Shown here: positions 1 through 7,797 of the stretch, in pieces
Layout: each line of letters starts with the position of its first letter
How positions within the stretch are numbered: position 1 is the stretch's first letter
Origin: Vibrio sagamiensis NBRC 104589
GTDB lineage: Bacteria > Pseudomonadota > Gammaproteobacteria > Enterobacterales > Vibrionaceae
DNA length: 44,292 nucleotides
Direction of reading: 5' to 3'
NCBI RefSeq assembly: GCF_007990935.1
Contig: NZ_BJXJ01000035.1
Span: 1 to 44,292, forward strand
Program-made: the position numbers and the translations under genes
The notes under the pieces: model-generated
What the model was told of the DNA's origin: nothing
The model's database searches: none
What the model saw: only the letters and a program-made list of their open reading frames with translations

Positions 1-225
1 AAAGTTGGAATACCGCGAACGTAACGAATATGTCGGAGATGTTCCGTGAGGCAAAGGCTTTTGACCAAAGCCTTCAAGGTTGGAATACCTCGAATGTAAC
101 GGATATGTCGGGGATATTCAGTGGAGCACGGTCTTTTAATCAAAGCCTTCAAAGTTGGAATACCACGAACGTAACGGATATGTCGGAAATGTTCGAATCA
201 GCATTATCTTTTAACCAAAGTCTTC
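1..225 (+). repeat. Three tandem 75-bp repeat units within the BspA-type gene
   Basis: Units 1-75, 76-150 and 151-225 start with AAAGTTGGAATACC or a close variant. Units 1 and 3 differ at three of their first 44 bases. The next unit (from 226) keeps the protein motif but diverges strongly in DNA, whereas the unit near 392-428 is again close to the first three. This points to recent duplication or gene conversion within the array, which probably continues to the left of the window. Confidence 0.8.
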
Positions 226-932
226 AAGATTGGAAAACTCAAAATGTTGAAGATATGAGCTATATGTTTCATCAAGCTGAAATATTTAACTCTAGTATTA
301 GAAACTGGAACACCTCAAAAGTCAAAGATATGTCATATATGTTTTTTGGCGCAAAAAATTTTAATAAGAACATCAATACTGAAGGGCAATATTGGGATAC
401 TTCGAACGTAACGGATATGTCGGGGATGTTTAAGTCAGCAGGTGCTTTTTCGCAAGATCTTAATTTTTGGAATACTTCTAAAGTTGAGGACATGTCTTTT
501 ATGTTTAGTTCAACTGCTGCTTTTAAAGGTAATATTAAATCATGGAATACTTCGAATGTAATGAACATGAGCGGTATGTTTTGGGGCTCGATGACCTTTA
601 ACTCTGATCTGAGTGAATGGGACACATCAAAAGTCACCGATATGTCTAAAATGTTCAGTACTGCATTATCTTTTAATTCGGACATCTCTCGATGGAACAC
701 ATCAAATGTTTTAGATATGTCTTCACTTTTTTCTGTTGCTAGTCAATTTAATCAAAATATTAGCCAATGGGACACTTCAAAAGTCATCAACATGTCAAGG
801 ATGTTTAACAAAGCTGTCTTTTTTAATCAGGATCTGACATCTTGGAATGTAGATAGTGTAGTTAACCATACAGATTTCGCTCGTGATACGACTAGATTTG
901 AAAAGTCTAACTACCCCCATTTTAATCACTGA
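1..932 (+). CDS. BspA-type (DUF285) repeat surface protein, 3' end only
   Basis: The reading frame is open at the left edge (first full codon at 3) and stops with TGA at 930-932, so only the C-terminal 309 residues are visible. They form twelve units of about 25 residues with the pattern WNTSNVTDMSxMFxxAxxFNQ, the signature of BspA-like leucine-rich surface repeats (DUF285), first known from bacterial adhesins and Mycoplasma/Lactobacillus surface proteins. One unit (near 385) carries a four-residue insertion (NTEGQY). The last unit degenerates (VNHTDFARDTTRFEK) as expected for a capping repeat. There is no C-terminal membrane anchor or sorting motif. The first three units are tandem 75-bp repeats with high DNA identity. 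Secretion and adhesion are inferred from the family; the N-terminus lies outside the window. Confidence 0.85.
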   Translation, partial: SWNTANVTNMSEMFREAKAFDQSLQGWNTSNVTDMSGIFSGARSFNQSLQSWNTTNVTDMSEMFESALSFNQSLQDWKTQNVEDMSYMFHQAEIFNSSIRNWNTSKVKDMSYMFFGAKNFNKNINTEGQYWDTSNVTDMSGMFKSAGAFSQDLNFWNTSKVEDMSFMFSSTAAFKGNIKSWNTSNVMNMSGMFWGSMTFNSDLSEWDTSKVTDMSKMFSTALSFNSDISRWNTSNVLDMSSLFSVASQFNQNISQWDTSKVINMSRMFNKAVFFNQDLTSWNVDSVVNHTDFARDTTRFEKSNYPHFNH

Positions 933-1038
933 TTTCTATTGGTATTCTTTTTAGTTTCATAGTTACAGAGAGCAATGACTTAATGTAGTGTTGTTCTCTT
1001 GCTATGAAAAAGAGAGTGCTATTAAGCTTTTAGGACTT

Positions 1039-1095
1039 CTACAACCTAAATAATTCCTGTTATTTAAATGATTTAGAGGTTTCGATAGGTTGTAG
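1039..1095. repeat. Inverted repeat in the 933-1398 intergenic region
   Basis: CTACAACCTA (1039-1048) is the exact reverse complement of TAGGTTGTAG (1086-1095), with 37 AT-rich bases between that can form a smaller hairpin (AAATAA/TTATTT). It lies between the surface-protein gene and aspS. There is no T-run after it, so it is not a clear terminator. The rest of 933-1398 holds the aspS promoter region and no supportable gene. Confidence 0.45.
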
Positions 1096-1170
1096 GGGCA
1101 GATTTAACCCAATTCATATCATAGTACACACATCTCCCTTGTTTTTCTCCAGTTTACTTTGACACAAGCT

Positions 1171-1200
1171 TTGCTGAAATAGATATTTTCACGCTATAAT
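1171..1200 (+). promoter_or_regulatory. Probable aspS promoter
   Basis: A perfect -10 element TATAAT lies at 1195-1200, preceded by GC as in many Vibrio promoters, with a weak -35 TTGCTG (1171-1176) at 18 bp. This would give an aspS leader of nearly 200 nt. Confidence 0.45.
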
Positions 1201-1398
1201 CAGCAGCAATTTTTTCAAGTTGGTGTGCCTTTGAACACTTATTGTATTAAAAATCACCAATGAATGATAAAGAACAATGAATTGTACGTTGAGTAGTCGA
1301 TTTTCATAGGTTTTCAGCGTATAAATGGGGTTTTACTCTGATCGGCAATGAGGCTGACAGAGAGTAGTTAATAATTTTAAGAGATTGGGAATTTCATT

Positions 1399-3177
1399 AT
1401 GCGTACCCATTACTGTGGTCACCTGAACAAGTCCCTTGCAGGACAAACTGTAGAACTGTGCGGCTGGGTTAACCGTCGTCGTGATTTAGGCGGTCTTATT
1501 TTTATCGATATGCGAGATCGTGAAGGCATCGTTCAGGTAGTTGTTGATCCAGATATGGCAGATGCGTATGAAGTGGCTAACACACTTCGTAATGAGTTCT
1601 GTATCAAACTAACGGGTGAAGTACGCGTACGTCCAGAAAGCCAAGTAAACAAAGATATGGCAACAGGTGAAGTTGAGCTACTTGCTAAAAGTCTTGAAAT
1701 CATCAACCGTTCTGACGTTTTGCCTCTAGACTTCAACCAAAAGAACTCTGAAGAGCAACGTCTGAAGTACCGTTACCTAGATCTACGTCGTCCAGAAATG
1801 AGCGACCGCATCAAGCTACGTGCTAAAGCGTCTAGCTTTGTTCGTCGCTTCCTAGATGACAACGGCTTCCTAGACATCGAAACGCCAGTACTAACAAAAG
1901 CGACACCAGAAGGCGCTCGTGACTATCTAGTACCTAGCCGTGTTCACAAAGGCAGCTTCTACGCGCTTCCTCAGTCTCCACAGCTATTCAAACAGCTTCT
2001 GATGATGTCTGGTTTTGATCGTTACTACCAAATCGTTAAGTGTTTCCGTGATGAAGACTTGCGTGCTGACCGTCAACCAGAATTCACTCAGATCGATATC
2101 GAAACGTCTTTCATGACGGCAGACGAAGTTCGTGCTACGACTGAAAAAATGGTGCGTGATATGTGGCAGGAGCTACTCAATGTAGATCTAGGCCAGTTCC
2201 CAGTGATGCCGTTTAGTGAAGCGATCCGTCGTTTTGGTAGTGACAAGCCAGATCTACGTAACCCACTTGAACTCGTGGATGTTGCTGACTTAGTAGAAGA
2301 CGTTGAATTTAAAGTATTCTCTGGACCAGCAAACGACGAGAAAGGTCGTGTTGCCGTTATTCGTGTTCCAGGTGGTGCTGAGCTTACTCGTAAGCAAATC
2401 GACGGCTACGCCGAATTTGTCGGTATCTACGGAGCGAAAGGTCTAGCATGGATGAAGGTTAATGACCGTGCAGCTGGCGTAAAAGGTATCCAATCTCCAG
2501 TCGCTAAGTTCCTAAACGAAGAGGTGATCAACGGTATTCTTGATCGTACTCAAGCAGAATCTGGTGACATCATTCTATTTGGTGCTGACAAAGCGAGCAC
2601 AGTTTCTGAAGCATTGGGTGCACTTCGCTTAAAGTTAGGTACTGATCTCAAGTTAACGGATGAATCTGCATGGGCTCCGTTATGGGTAGTTGACTTCCCA
2701 ATGTTTGAAGAAGACGATGAAGGTAATCTTCACGCGATGCACCACCCATTTACATCGCCTTTAGGTGTGACTGCAGAGGAGCTAAAAGCGAACCCAGCAG
2801 CGGCAAACTCTAACGCATACGACATGGTTCTGAACGGCTATGAAGTGGGCGGTGGCTCTGTTCGTATTCACAACGCAGAAATGCAAGCCGCAGTATTCGA
2901 TATTTTAGGTATCGAAGCAGAAGAGCAGCAACTCAAGTTTGGTTTCCTGCTTGATGCACTGAAATTCGGAACACCTCCACATGCAGGCCTTGCATTCGGT
3001 CTAGATCGTCTCGTAATGCTGTTATGTGGTACTGAGAACATCCGTGATGTTATCGCATTCCCTAAAACAACCAACGCGTCTTGTTTGCTAACAGATGCAC
3101 CAAGTCTTGCAAATCCAGCAGCTTTAGAAGAGCTAGCGATTGCTGTAACGGTTGCGAAAGAGAAAGAAGCTGAATAA
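1399..3177 (+). CDS. aspS: Aspartyl-tRNA synthetase
   Basis: Cytoplasmic class IIb aminoacyl-tRNA synthetase that charges tRNA-Asp using ATP. The 592 residues match the usual bacterial-type length. In order: an N-terminal OB-fold anticodon-binding domain (about 1-105), the class II catalytic core with motif 2 FRDEDLRADRQPEFTQID near residue 217, the bacterial GAD insertion domain (about 290-420), and motif 3 GLAFGLDRLVMLLCG near the end. The start follows a GGGA stretch and matches the conserved MRTHYCG N-terminus. Codon use is strongly biased, as in highly expressed genes. A strong terminator follows. In E. coli, nudB and yebC lie between aspS and ruvC; here the two are direct neighbours. 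Confidence 0.98.
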   Translation: MRTHYCGHLNKSLAGQTVELCGWVNRRRDLGGLIFIDMRDREGIVQVVVDPDMADAYEVANTLRNEFCIKLTGEVRVRPESQVNKDMATGEVELLAKSLEIINRSDVLPLDFNQKNSEEQRLKYRYLDLRRPEMSDRIKLRAKASSFVRRFLDDNGFLDIETPVLTKATPEGARDYLVPSRVHKGSFYALPQSPQLFKQLLMMSGFDRYYQIVKCFRDEDLRADRQPEFTQIDIETSFMTADEVRATTEKMVRDMWQELLNVDLGQFPVMPFSEAIRRFGSDKPDLRNPLELVDVADLVEDVEFKVFSGPANDEKGRVAVIRVPGGAELTRKQIDGYAEFVGIYGAKGLAWMKVNDRAAGVKGIQSPVAKFLNEEVINGILDRTQAESGDIILFGADKASTVSEALGALRLKLGTDLKLTDESAWAPLWVVDFPMFEEDDEGNLHAMHHPFTSPLGVTAEELKANPAAANSNAYDMVLNGYEVGGGSVRIHNAEMQAAVFDILGIEAEEQQLKFGFLLDALKFGTPPHAGLAFGLDRLVMLLCGTENIRDVIAFPKTTNASCLLTDAPSLANPAALEELAIAVTVAKEKEAE

Positions 3178-3195
3178 AACCTCGGCGATTGAACA

Positions 3196-3226
3196 AAAAC
3201 TCCCGCTTTAGCGGGAGTTTTTATTT
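3196..3226 (+). terminator. Intrinsic terminator after aspS
   Basis: Stem AAAACTCCCGC (3196-3206) pairs with GCGGGAGTTTT (3211-3221) around loop TTTA, followed by a T-rich tail. It ends the aspS transcript about 20 bases after the stop codon. Confidence 0.9.
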
Positions 3227-3255
3227 TAAGTGAGTATATTTTAGAGAGACCCAAC

Positions 3256-3280
3256 GATATCATTGTTACCCAATGATATC
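3256..3280. promoter_or_regulatory. Perfect 10-bp dyad upstream of ruvC
   Basis: GATATCATTG (3256-3265) and CAATGATATC (3271-3280) are exact reverse complements separated by five bases. No T-run follows. It sits 90 bp upstream of ruvC and could be a protein-binding site or an RNA hairpin in the leader. It does not look like a LexA box (CTGT-N8-ACAG). Confidence 0.45.
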
Positions 3281-3369
3281 TAAGCAATGTGCTTTCTAGG
3301 TGTTTTCACTAATCTCGCACCTTTTTTACTGGGTACTGATGGAGACAATGAGGTAAATCAGGAAATGTC

Positions 3370-3891
3370 ATGTCCATAATTTTAGGTATTGACCCAGGCT
3401 CTCGCATTACGGGATATGGGGTTATACGTCAACAAGGTCGTCACTTGCATTATCTCGGCAGTGGTTGTATCCGCACCTCAGAAAAGGAACTGCCCGGTCG
3501 ACTCAAGCAAATCTACGCAGGCGTAACAGAAATCATTACTCAATTTCAGCCTGATGTCTTTGCTATCGAGCAAGTGTTTATGGCTAAAAACGCCGACTCA
3601 GCCTTAAAGCTAGGTCAAGCTCGTGGCAGTGCAATTGTCGCTGCAGTGAATGCAGATTTACCCGTTTACGAATACGCTGCCCGTCTCATTAAACAGGCGG
3701 TAGTGGGCACTGGCGGTGCTGATAAAGTTCAAGTACAGCACATGGTGCAACATATGTTGAAATTGCCAGCCAAGCCTCAAGCTGATGCGGCAGATGCTCT
3801 AGGGGTGGCCATTTGCCATGCTAATACTAATAAAACATTAGTGGCATTGGCAGGTAAAGCGACCAGCGCCAAAAAAGGTCGTTATCGATAG
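3370..3891 (+). CDS. ruvC: Holliday junction resolvase RuvC
   Basis: Endonuclease that cuts four-way Holliday junctions in the RuvABC recombination-repair complex. All four acidic catalytic residues are present: D8 in GIDPGSRITGYG, E67 in AIEQVF, and D139 and D142 in ADAADALG, each shifted by one from E. coli numbering. Length 173 matches the family. The ATG at 3370 has an AGGA Shine-Dalgarno (3360-3363) six bases upstream; an ATG at 3365 is out of frame. Next is ruvA after an 80-base gap containing a hairpin. Confidence 0.97.
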   Translation: MSIILGIDPGSRITGYGVIRQQGRHLHYLGSGCIRTSEKELPGRLKQIYAGVTEIITQFQPDVFAIEQVFMAKNADSALKLGQARGSAIVAAVNADLPVYEYAARLIKQAVVGTGGADKVQVQHMVQHMLKLPAKPQADAADALGVAICHANTNKTLVALAGKATSAKKGRYR

Positions 3892-3905
3892 CGCAATACG
3901 ATAAA

Positions 3906-3931
3906 AAGAACTGGATGTCTATCCAGTTCTT
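3906..3931 (+). other. Hairpin between ruvC and ruvA
   Basis: A perfect 11-bp stem, AAGAACTGGAT (3906-3916) with ATCCAGTTCTT (3921-3931), has a four-base loop but no downstream T-run. It may be a weak or partial terminator, or a 3' RNA stabiliser that sets ruvC expression relative to ruvAB. Confidence 0.55.
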
Positions 3932-3971
3932 GATTATTCTGTGACAAATTCACTTAAAAAGAGTATCTAAT

Positions 3972-4586
3972 GTGATCGGACGTCTTCGTGGCATGCTACT
4001 GGAAAAACAGCCCCCTGAAGTTTTAATTGAAGTTAATGGTATTGGTTATGAAGTCCAGATGCCGATGAGTTGTTTCTACGAACTGCCTAATATTGGTGAA
4101 GAAGCCATTATATATACTCATTTTGTTGTTCGAGAAGACGCTCAATTGCTTTACGGTTTTAATACTGTCAAAGAACGAGCTCTGTTTCGTGAAGTTATTA
4201 AAGCTAATGGTGTTGGTCCCAAGCTTGGTTTAGGTATTCTTTCAGGGATGACGGCAAGTCAATTTGTTTCTTGCGTTGAGCGTGAAGATATTTCCACTTT
4301 GGTTAAGTTACCAGGTGTTGGTAAGAAAACTGCTGAACGCTTGGTGGTTGAAATGAAAGATCGCCTTAAAGGGTGGGGAGCTGGTGATCTGTTTACTCCG
4401 CATACAGATGCCGCACCAGCGGATGCTGCCTATAATACTTCCAACAGCGCAGAAGAGGAGGCGATCAGCGCATTGCTTGCTCTTGGTTACAAACCTACTC
4501 AGGCTTCTAAAGTTGTCTCTCAAATTGCCAAAGCGGATATGACCAGTGAGCAACTTATCCGTGAAGCACTAAAATCAATGGTATAA
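3972..4586 (+). CDS. ruvA: Holliday junction DNA helicase subunit RuvA
   Basis: Tetrameric protein that binds Holliday junctions and loads RuvB. The 204 residues show the N-terminal OB-fold (MIGRLRGMLLEKQPPEVL), tandem helix-hairpin-helix motifs (VGPKLGLGIL and LPGVGKKTAERLVVEM) and the C-terminal RuvB-contacting domain (about 155-204). The start codon is GTG at 3972; an overlapping ATG at 3970 is out of frame. The choice of GTG is set by the conserved MIGRLRG N-terminus. ruvB follows 21 bases downstream, so the two are co-transcribed. Confidence 0.97.
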   Translation: MIGRLRGMLLEKQPPEVLIEVNGIGYEVQMPMSCFYELPNIGEEAIIYTHFVVREDAQLLYGFNTVKERALFREVIKANGVGPKLGLGILSGMTASQFVSCVEREDISTLVKLPGVGKKTAERLVVEMKDRLKGWGAGDLFTPHTDAAPADAAYNTSNSAEEEAISALLALGYKPTQASKVVSQIAKADMTSEQLIREALKSMV

Positions 4587-4607
4587 GACTAAGACTAAGA
4601 GAAGATT

Positions 4608-5612
4608 ATGATTGAAGCGGATCGTTTAATTGCGCCAGATAACCCATCTTTTCAGGATGAAGATGTCATTGATCGCGCTATACGCCCCAAAAAGTTGGCC
4701 GATTATCAAGGGCAGGATCATGTTCGTGAACAAATGGAAATTTTCATCAAAGCGGCTCAGTTAAGAAATGAAGCTCTCGACCATCTACTGATCTTTGGTC
4801 CTCCTGGATTAGGTAAAACAACATTAGCAAATATTGTTGCGAATGAAATGGAAGTGAATATTCGTACTACCTCTGGTCCCGTCTTAGAAAAAGCAGGTGA
4901 TCTTGCGGCGTTATTAACCAATTTAGAAGAAAATGATGTTCTTTTTATCGATGAGATCCATCGTCTAAGTCCAATGGTTGAAGAGGTCCTTTATCCAGCA
5001 ATGGAAGATTACCAGCTGGATATCATGATTGGAGAAGGGCCAGCTGCACGATCTATTAAGATTGATTTGCCTCCATTTACATTAATCGGTGCAACAACTC
5101 GAGCGGGGTCACTGACTTCACCACTGCGTGATCGCTTCGGTATTACTCAGCGTTTGGAGTACTATAAAGTGAGCGACTTGCAGGATATTGTCCAACGTAG
5201 CGCGGATTGTCTTGGATTATCTATGGAATCTGAGGGCGCTCTTGAAATTGCACGGCGCGCGCGCGGAACACCTCGTATCGCAAACCGTCTGCTCCGTCGT
5301 GTACGTGATTATGCCGAAGTAAAAGGAAATGGTCATATTTGTGCTGAGATTGCAGGTAAGGCACTCGATATGCTTGATGTCGACGCCAAAGGTTTTGACT
5401 ATATGGACAGAAAGCTGCTGCTGGCCATTATGGAAAAATTTGGTGGTGGGCCTGTTGGTTTGGATAATATGGCGGCCGCAATTGGTGAAGAAAAAGACAC
5501 AATTGAAGACGTTTTAGAGCCTTACCTAATTCAGCAAGGATACTTACAGCGCACGCCGCGTGGAAGAATTGCTACAGATCGAGCCTACCTTCACTTTGGT
5601 TTACAAAAGTAA
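4608..5612 (+). CDS. ruvB: Holliday junction branch-migration ATPase RuvB
   Basis: Hexameric AAA+ motor that drives branch migration with RuvA. The 334 residues contain Walker A GPPGLGKT (64-71), Walker B LFIDEIHRL (about 112-120), sensor 1 GATTRAG and the C-terminal winged-helix domain (RTPRGRIATDRAY). The start follows AGAGAAG. A hairpin terminator about 80 bp downstream closes the ruv transcript before the cyd control region. Confidence 0.98.
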   Translation: MIEADRLIAPDNPSFQDEDVIDRAIRPKKLADYQGQDHVREQMEIFIKAAQLRNEALDHLLIFGPPGLGKTTLANIVANEMEVNIRTTSGPVLEKAGDLAALLTNLEENDVLFIDEIHRLSPMVEEVLYPAMEDYQLDIMIGEGPAARSIKIDLPPFTLIGATTRAGSLTSPLRDRFGITQRLEYYKVSDLQDIVQRSADCLGLSMESEGALEIARRARGTPRIANRLLRRVRDYAEVKGNGHICAEIAGKALDMLDVDAKGFDYMDRKLLLAIMEKFGGGPVGLDNMAAAIGEEKDTIEDVLEPYLIQQGYLQRTPRGRIATDRAYLHFGLQK

Positions 5613-5691
5613 AAAAATAAAGCTTTTTAGAAGAATAAAATTGCGGACACTTCGTTTTTCTTCCTTAATTTTGCTTTTCATTTTAATAAAA

Positions 5692-5722
5692 ACATAGGGC
5701 CTGTTGGCCCTATGTCTTATTT
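5692..5722 (+). terminator. Terminator after ruvB
   Basis: Stem ACATAGGGCC (5692-5701) pairs with GGCCCTATGT (5706-5715) around TGTT, followed by CTTATTT. It separates ruvB from the cyd regulatory region. Confidence 0.8.
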
Positions 5723-5771
5723 CCTGTTACTGCCAATGAGTTTTTAGCTCATTAGTAGTTTAATTTTTCAC

Positions 5772-5795
5772 CATTTGTGACATGCATCACAAATG
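5772..5795 (+). promoter_or_regulatory. CRP (cAMP receptor protein) site upstream of cydA
   Basis: TGTGA (5776-5780), six bases, TCACA (5787-5791) matches the CRP core consensus perfectly, and the symmetry extends to nine bases per arm (CATTTGTGA/TCACAAATG). It lies about 400 bp upstream of cydA and about 150 bp upstream of the nearer FNR box. Confidence 0.8.
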
Positions 5796-5917
5796 CAACT
5801 ATTGGAAAGATTTTTAACAGGATGGGAAAAATCTATCTATTATTAATCATATTTATAACCCTAAGTGATTAAAATTTTCTATCATTACTCTCTCGTAACA
5901 TTTTAACCTCATATCTT

Positions 5918-5931
5918 TTGATCTAAATCAA
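5918..5931 (+). promoter_or_regulatory. Perfect FNR box, distal
   Basis: TTGATCTAAATCAA matches the FNR consensus TTGAT-N4-ATCAA at all ten defined positions. Its centre is exactly 50 bp from the second box at 5968-5981, so both face nearly the same side of the helix. Confidence 0.85.
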
Positions 5932-5967
5932 TTTAATGGTGTTTTGAATGGAGATAACACTCGAAAA

Positions 5968-5981
5968 TTGATGTGTATCAA
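5968..5981 (+). promoter_or_regulatory. Perfect FNR box, proximal
   Basis: TTGATGTGTATCAA is a second perfect TTGAT-N4-ATCAA. Downstream lies a possible -10 TAGTAT (6044-6049) with a weak -35 TTACAA (6021-6026). ArcA-like AT-rich sequence (TTAATTAATTAAAT, about 6100-6113) lies closer to cydA but matches the ArcA consensus only in part. The remainder of 5613-6195 shows no gene. Confidence 0.85.
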
Positions 5982-6195
5982 AGCTATTTCGTTACATGAT
6001 TTTTTTGAAACAAGCTGTTTTTACAAGTAATATCTCTTTTGGCTAGTATTAGCTATTACTTAATAGCCTTGCTTGCCAAAATCTGTGCTAGAAACGAAAT
6101 TAATTAATTAAATCAATTGCCTTTAATAATATTAATAATTTTTGTGTTTGTGAGTGTTTAAAAAAGTGTCACTTTTCTGACACACAGGAGTTAAC

Positions 6196-7782
6196 ATGAT
6201 TGACGTAGTTGATCTATCGCGGTTGCAATTTGCTTTAACCGCGATGTATCACTTCCTATTTGTACCTTTGACGATTGGTATGGCCTTTCTATTGGCTATC
6301 ATGGAGTCAATGTACGTAATGACGAACAAGCAAATCTACAAGGACATGACTAAGTTCTGGGGTAAGCTGTTTGGTATAAACTTTGCTCTTGGCGTGGCAA
6401 CAGGCCTCACCATGGAATTCCAATTCGGTACAAACTGGTCTTACTATTCTCACTATGTCGGTGATATTTTTGGTGCACCGTTAGCGATTGAAGCCTTAGT
6501 TGCTTTCTTCTTAGAGTCAACGTTTGTCGGACTGTTCTTTTTCGGTTGGGATCGCTTATCAAAACGGCAGCACTTGGCAGTAACTTGGTTAGTTGCTCTT
6601 GGTTCTAACTTCTCAGCATTGTGGATTTTGATCGCCAATGGTTGGATGCAAAACCCAGTAGGGGCAGAGTTTAACTTCGAAACAATGCGTATGGAAATGG
6701 TGAGCTTTGCCGATGTGGTTCTTAACCCAGTAGCTCAAGTGAAATTTGTGCATACCGTTGCGTCCGGTTATACCTGTGGTGCGATGTTTATCTTAGGTGT
6801 GAGCTCTTATTACCTCCTTAAAGGGCGTGATGTGGCATTTGCTCGTCGTTCATTCGCGATTGCAGCATCATTTGGTATTGCTGCGATTCTTTCCACAATC
6901 GTTCTAGGTGACGAATCTGGCTATGAGCTTGGTGAAGTTCAGAAGGTTAAGTTGGCTGCAGTTGAAGCAGAATGGCATACAGAGCCGGCTCCTGCTGCTT
7001 TTACTCTGTTTGGGCTTCCAAACCAAGAGAAAAGGGAAACGGAATACGCAGTTAAGATCCCTTATTTGATGGGGATTATCGCTACACGTTCGTTTGATGA
7101 GCAAGTTATTGGTCTGCGTGAGTTGCGTGATAGGCATGTAGATAGAATTCGTAGTGGTATGTACGCTTATGAACTACTTGAAAAACTTCGTGCAGGTGAC
7201 AAGTCTGAAGCAAATGTTGCTGCATTTGATGAAGTAAAAGGCGATTTAGGTTACGGCTTACTTCTTAAGCGCTACACAGATAAGGTTGTTGATGCGACTG
7301 AGGAGCAAATCCAAGCAGCAGCTGATGATTCTATCCCGACAGTGTGGCCACTCTTTAGTGCATTCCGTATCATGGTTGGCTGTGGATTCATCATGCTATT
7401 CGTATTCGGTGCTGCGTTTGTTCAAACATGCCGTCAAAAAATCGAGCATAAACCGTGGTTGCTAAAAGCGGCACTATTCAGTATTCCATTACCTTGGATT
7501 GCAATTGAAGCTGGTTGGTTTGTGGCAGAGTTCGGTCGCCAACCTTGGGCTGTTGGTGAAATTTTGCCAGTTCATGTAGCCGCTTCAGCGTTAACTGCGG
7601 GAGAAATCTGGACGTCACTATTTGCAATTTTAGCGCTTTACACTGTCTTCTTAATCGCGGAAGTGTACTTAATGGTTAAGTTTGCTCGTAAAGGGCCTAG
7701 CAGTCTTAAAACAGGCAGATACCACTTTGAACAAAATGTGGATACTGTCGAAGACAAAGTTAACCGTCAAGTAGAAGCGTAA
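6196..7782 (+). CDS. cydA: Cytochrome bd ubiquinol oxidase subunit I
   Basis: Inner-membrane subunit of the high-affinity bd-type terminal oxidase, which oxidises quinol and reduces oxygen to water. Length 528 is close to E. coli CydA (522). Heme-ligand histidines fall at H19 (AMYHFLF) and H186 (KFVHTVASG), as in E. coli. The quinol-binding Q-loop lies in about 240-380, between membrane segments. An AGGAG ribosome-binding site (6186-6190) precedes the ATG. cydB follows after 15 bases. The FNR and CRP boxes upstream indicate control by oxygen and probably carbon status. Confidence 0.98.
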   Translation: MIDVVDLSRLQFALTAMYHFLFVPLTIGMAFLLAIMESMYVMTNKQIYKDMTKFWGKLFGINFALGVATGLTMEFQFGTNWSYYSHYVGDIFGAPLAIEALVAFFLESTFVGLFFFGWDRLSKRQHLAVTWLVALGSNFSALWILIANGWMQNPVGAEFNFETMRMEMVSFADVVLNPVAQVKFVHTVASGYTCGAMFILGVSSYYLLKGRDVAFARRSFAIAASFGIAAILSTIVLGDESGYELGEVQKVKLAAVEAEWHTEPAPAAFTLFGLPNQEKRETEYAVKIPYLMGIIATRSFDEQVIGLRELRDRHVDRIRSGMYAYELLEKLRAGDKSEANVAAFDEVKGDLGYGLLLKRYTDKVVDATEEQIQAAADDSIPTVWPLFSAFRIMVGCGFIMLFVFGAAFVQTCRQKIEHKPWLLKAALFSIPLPWIAIEAGWFVAEFGRQPWAVGEILPVHVAASALTAGEIWTSLFAILALYTVFLIAEVYLMVKFARKGPSSLKTGRYHFEQNVDTVEDKVNRQVEA

Positions 7783-7797
7783 GCTTGGAGAAAACAC

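Noticed and set aside
1..932. Regular spaced repeats as a possible CRISPR array
   Set aside because: The 75-bp period is in frame and encodes a conserved BspA-type protein motif; there are no short identical repeats with unique spacers.
1159..1164. TTGACA as the -35 of the aspS promoter
   Set aside because: It is 30 bp from the TATAAT at 1195-1200, too far for a sigma70 promoter.
6100..6115. ArcA box upstream of cydA
   Set aside because: TTAATTAAAT matches only the first part of the ArcA consensus (10 of 16 positions) in a generally AT-rich stretch.
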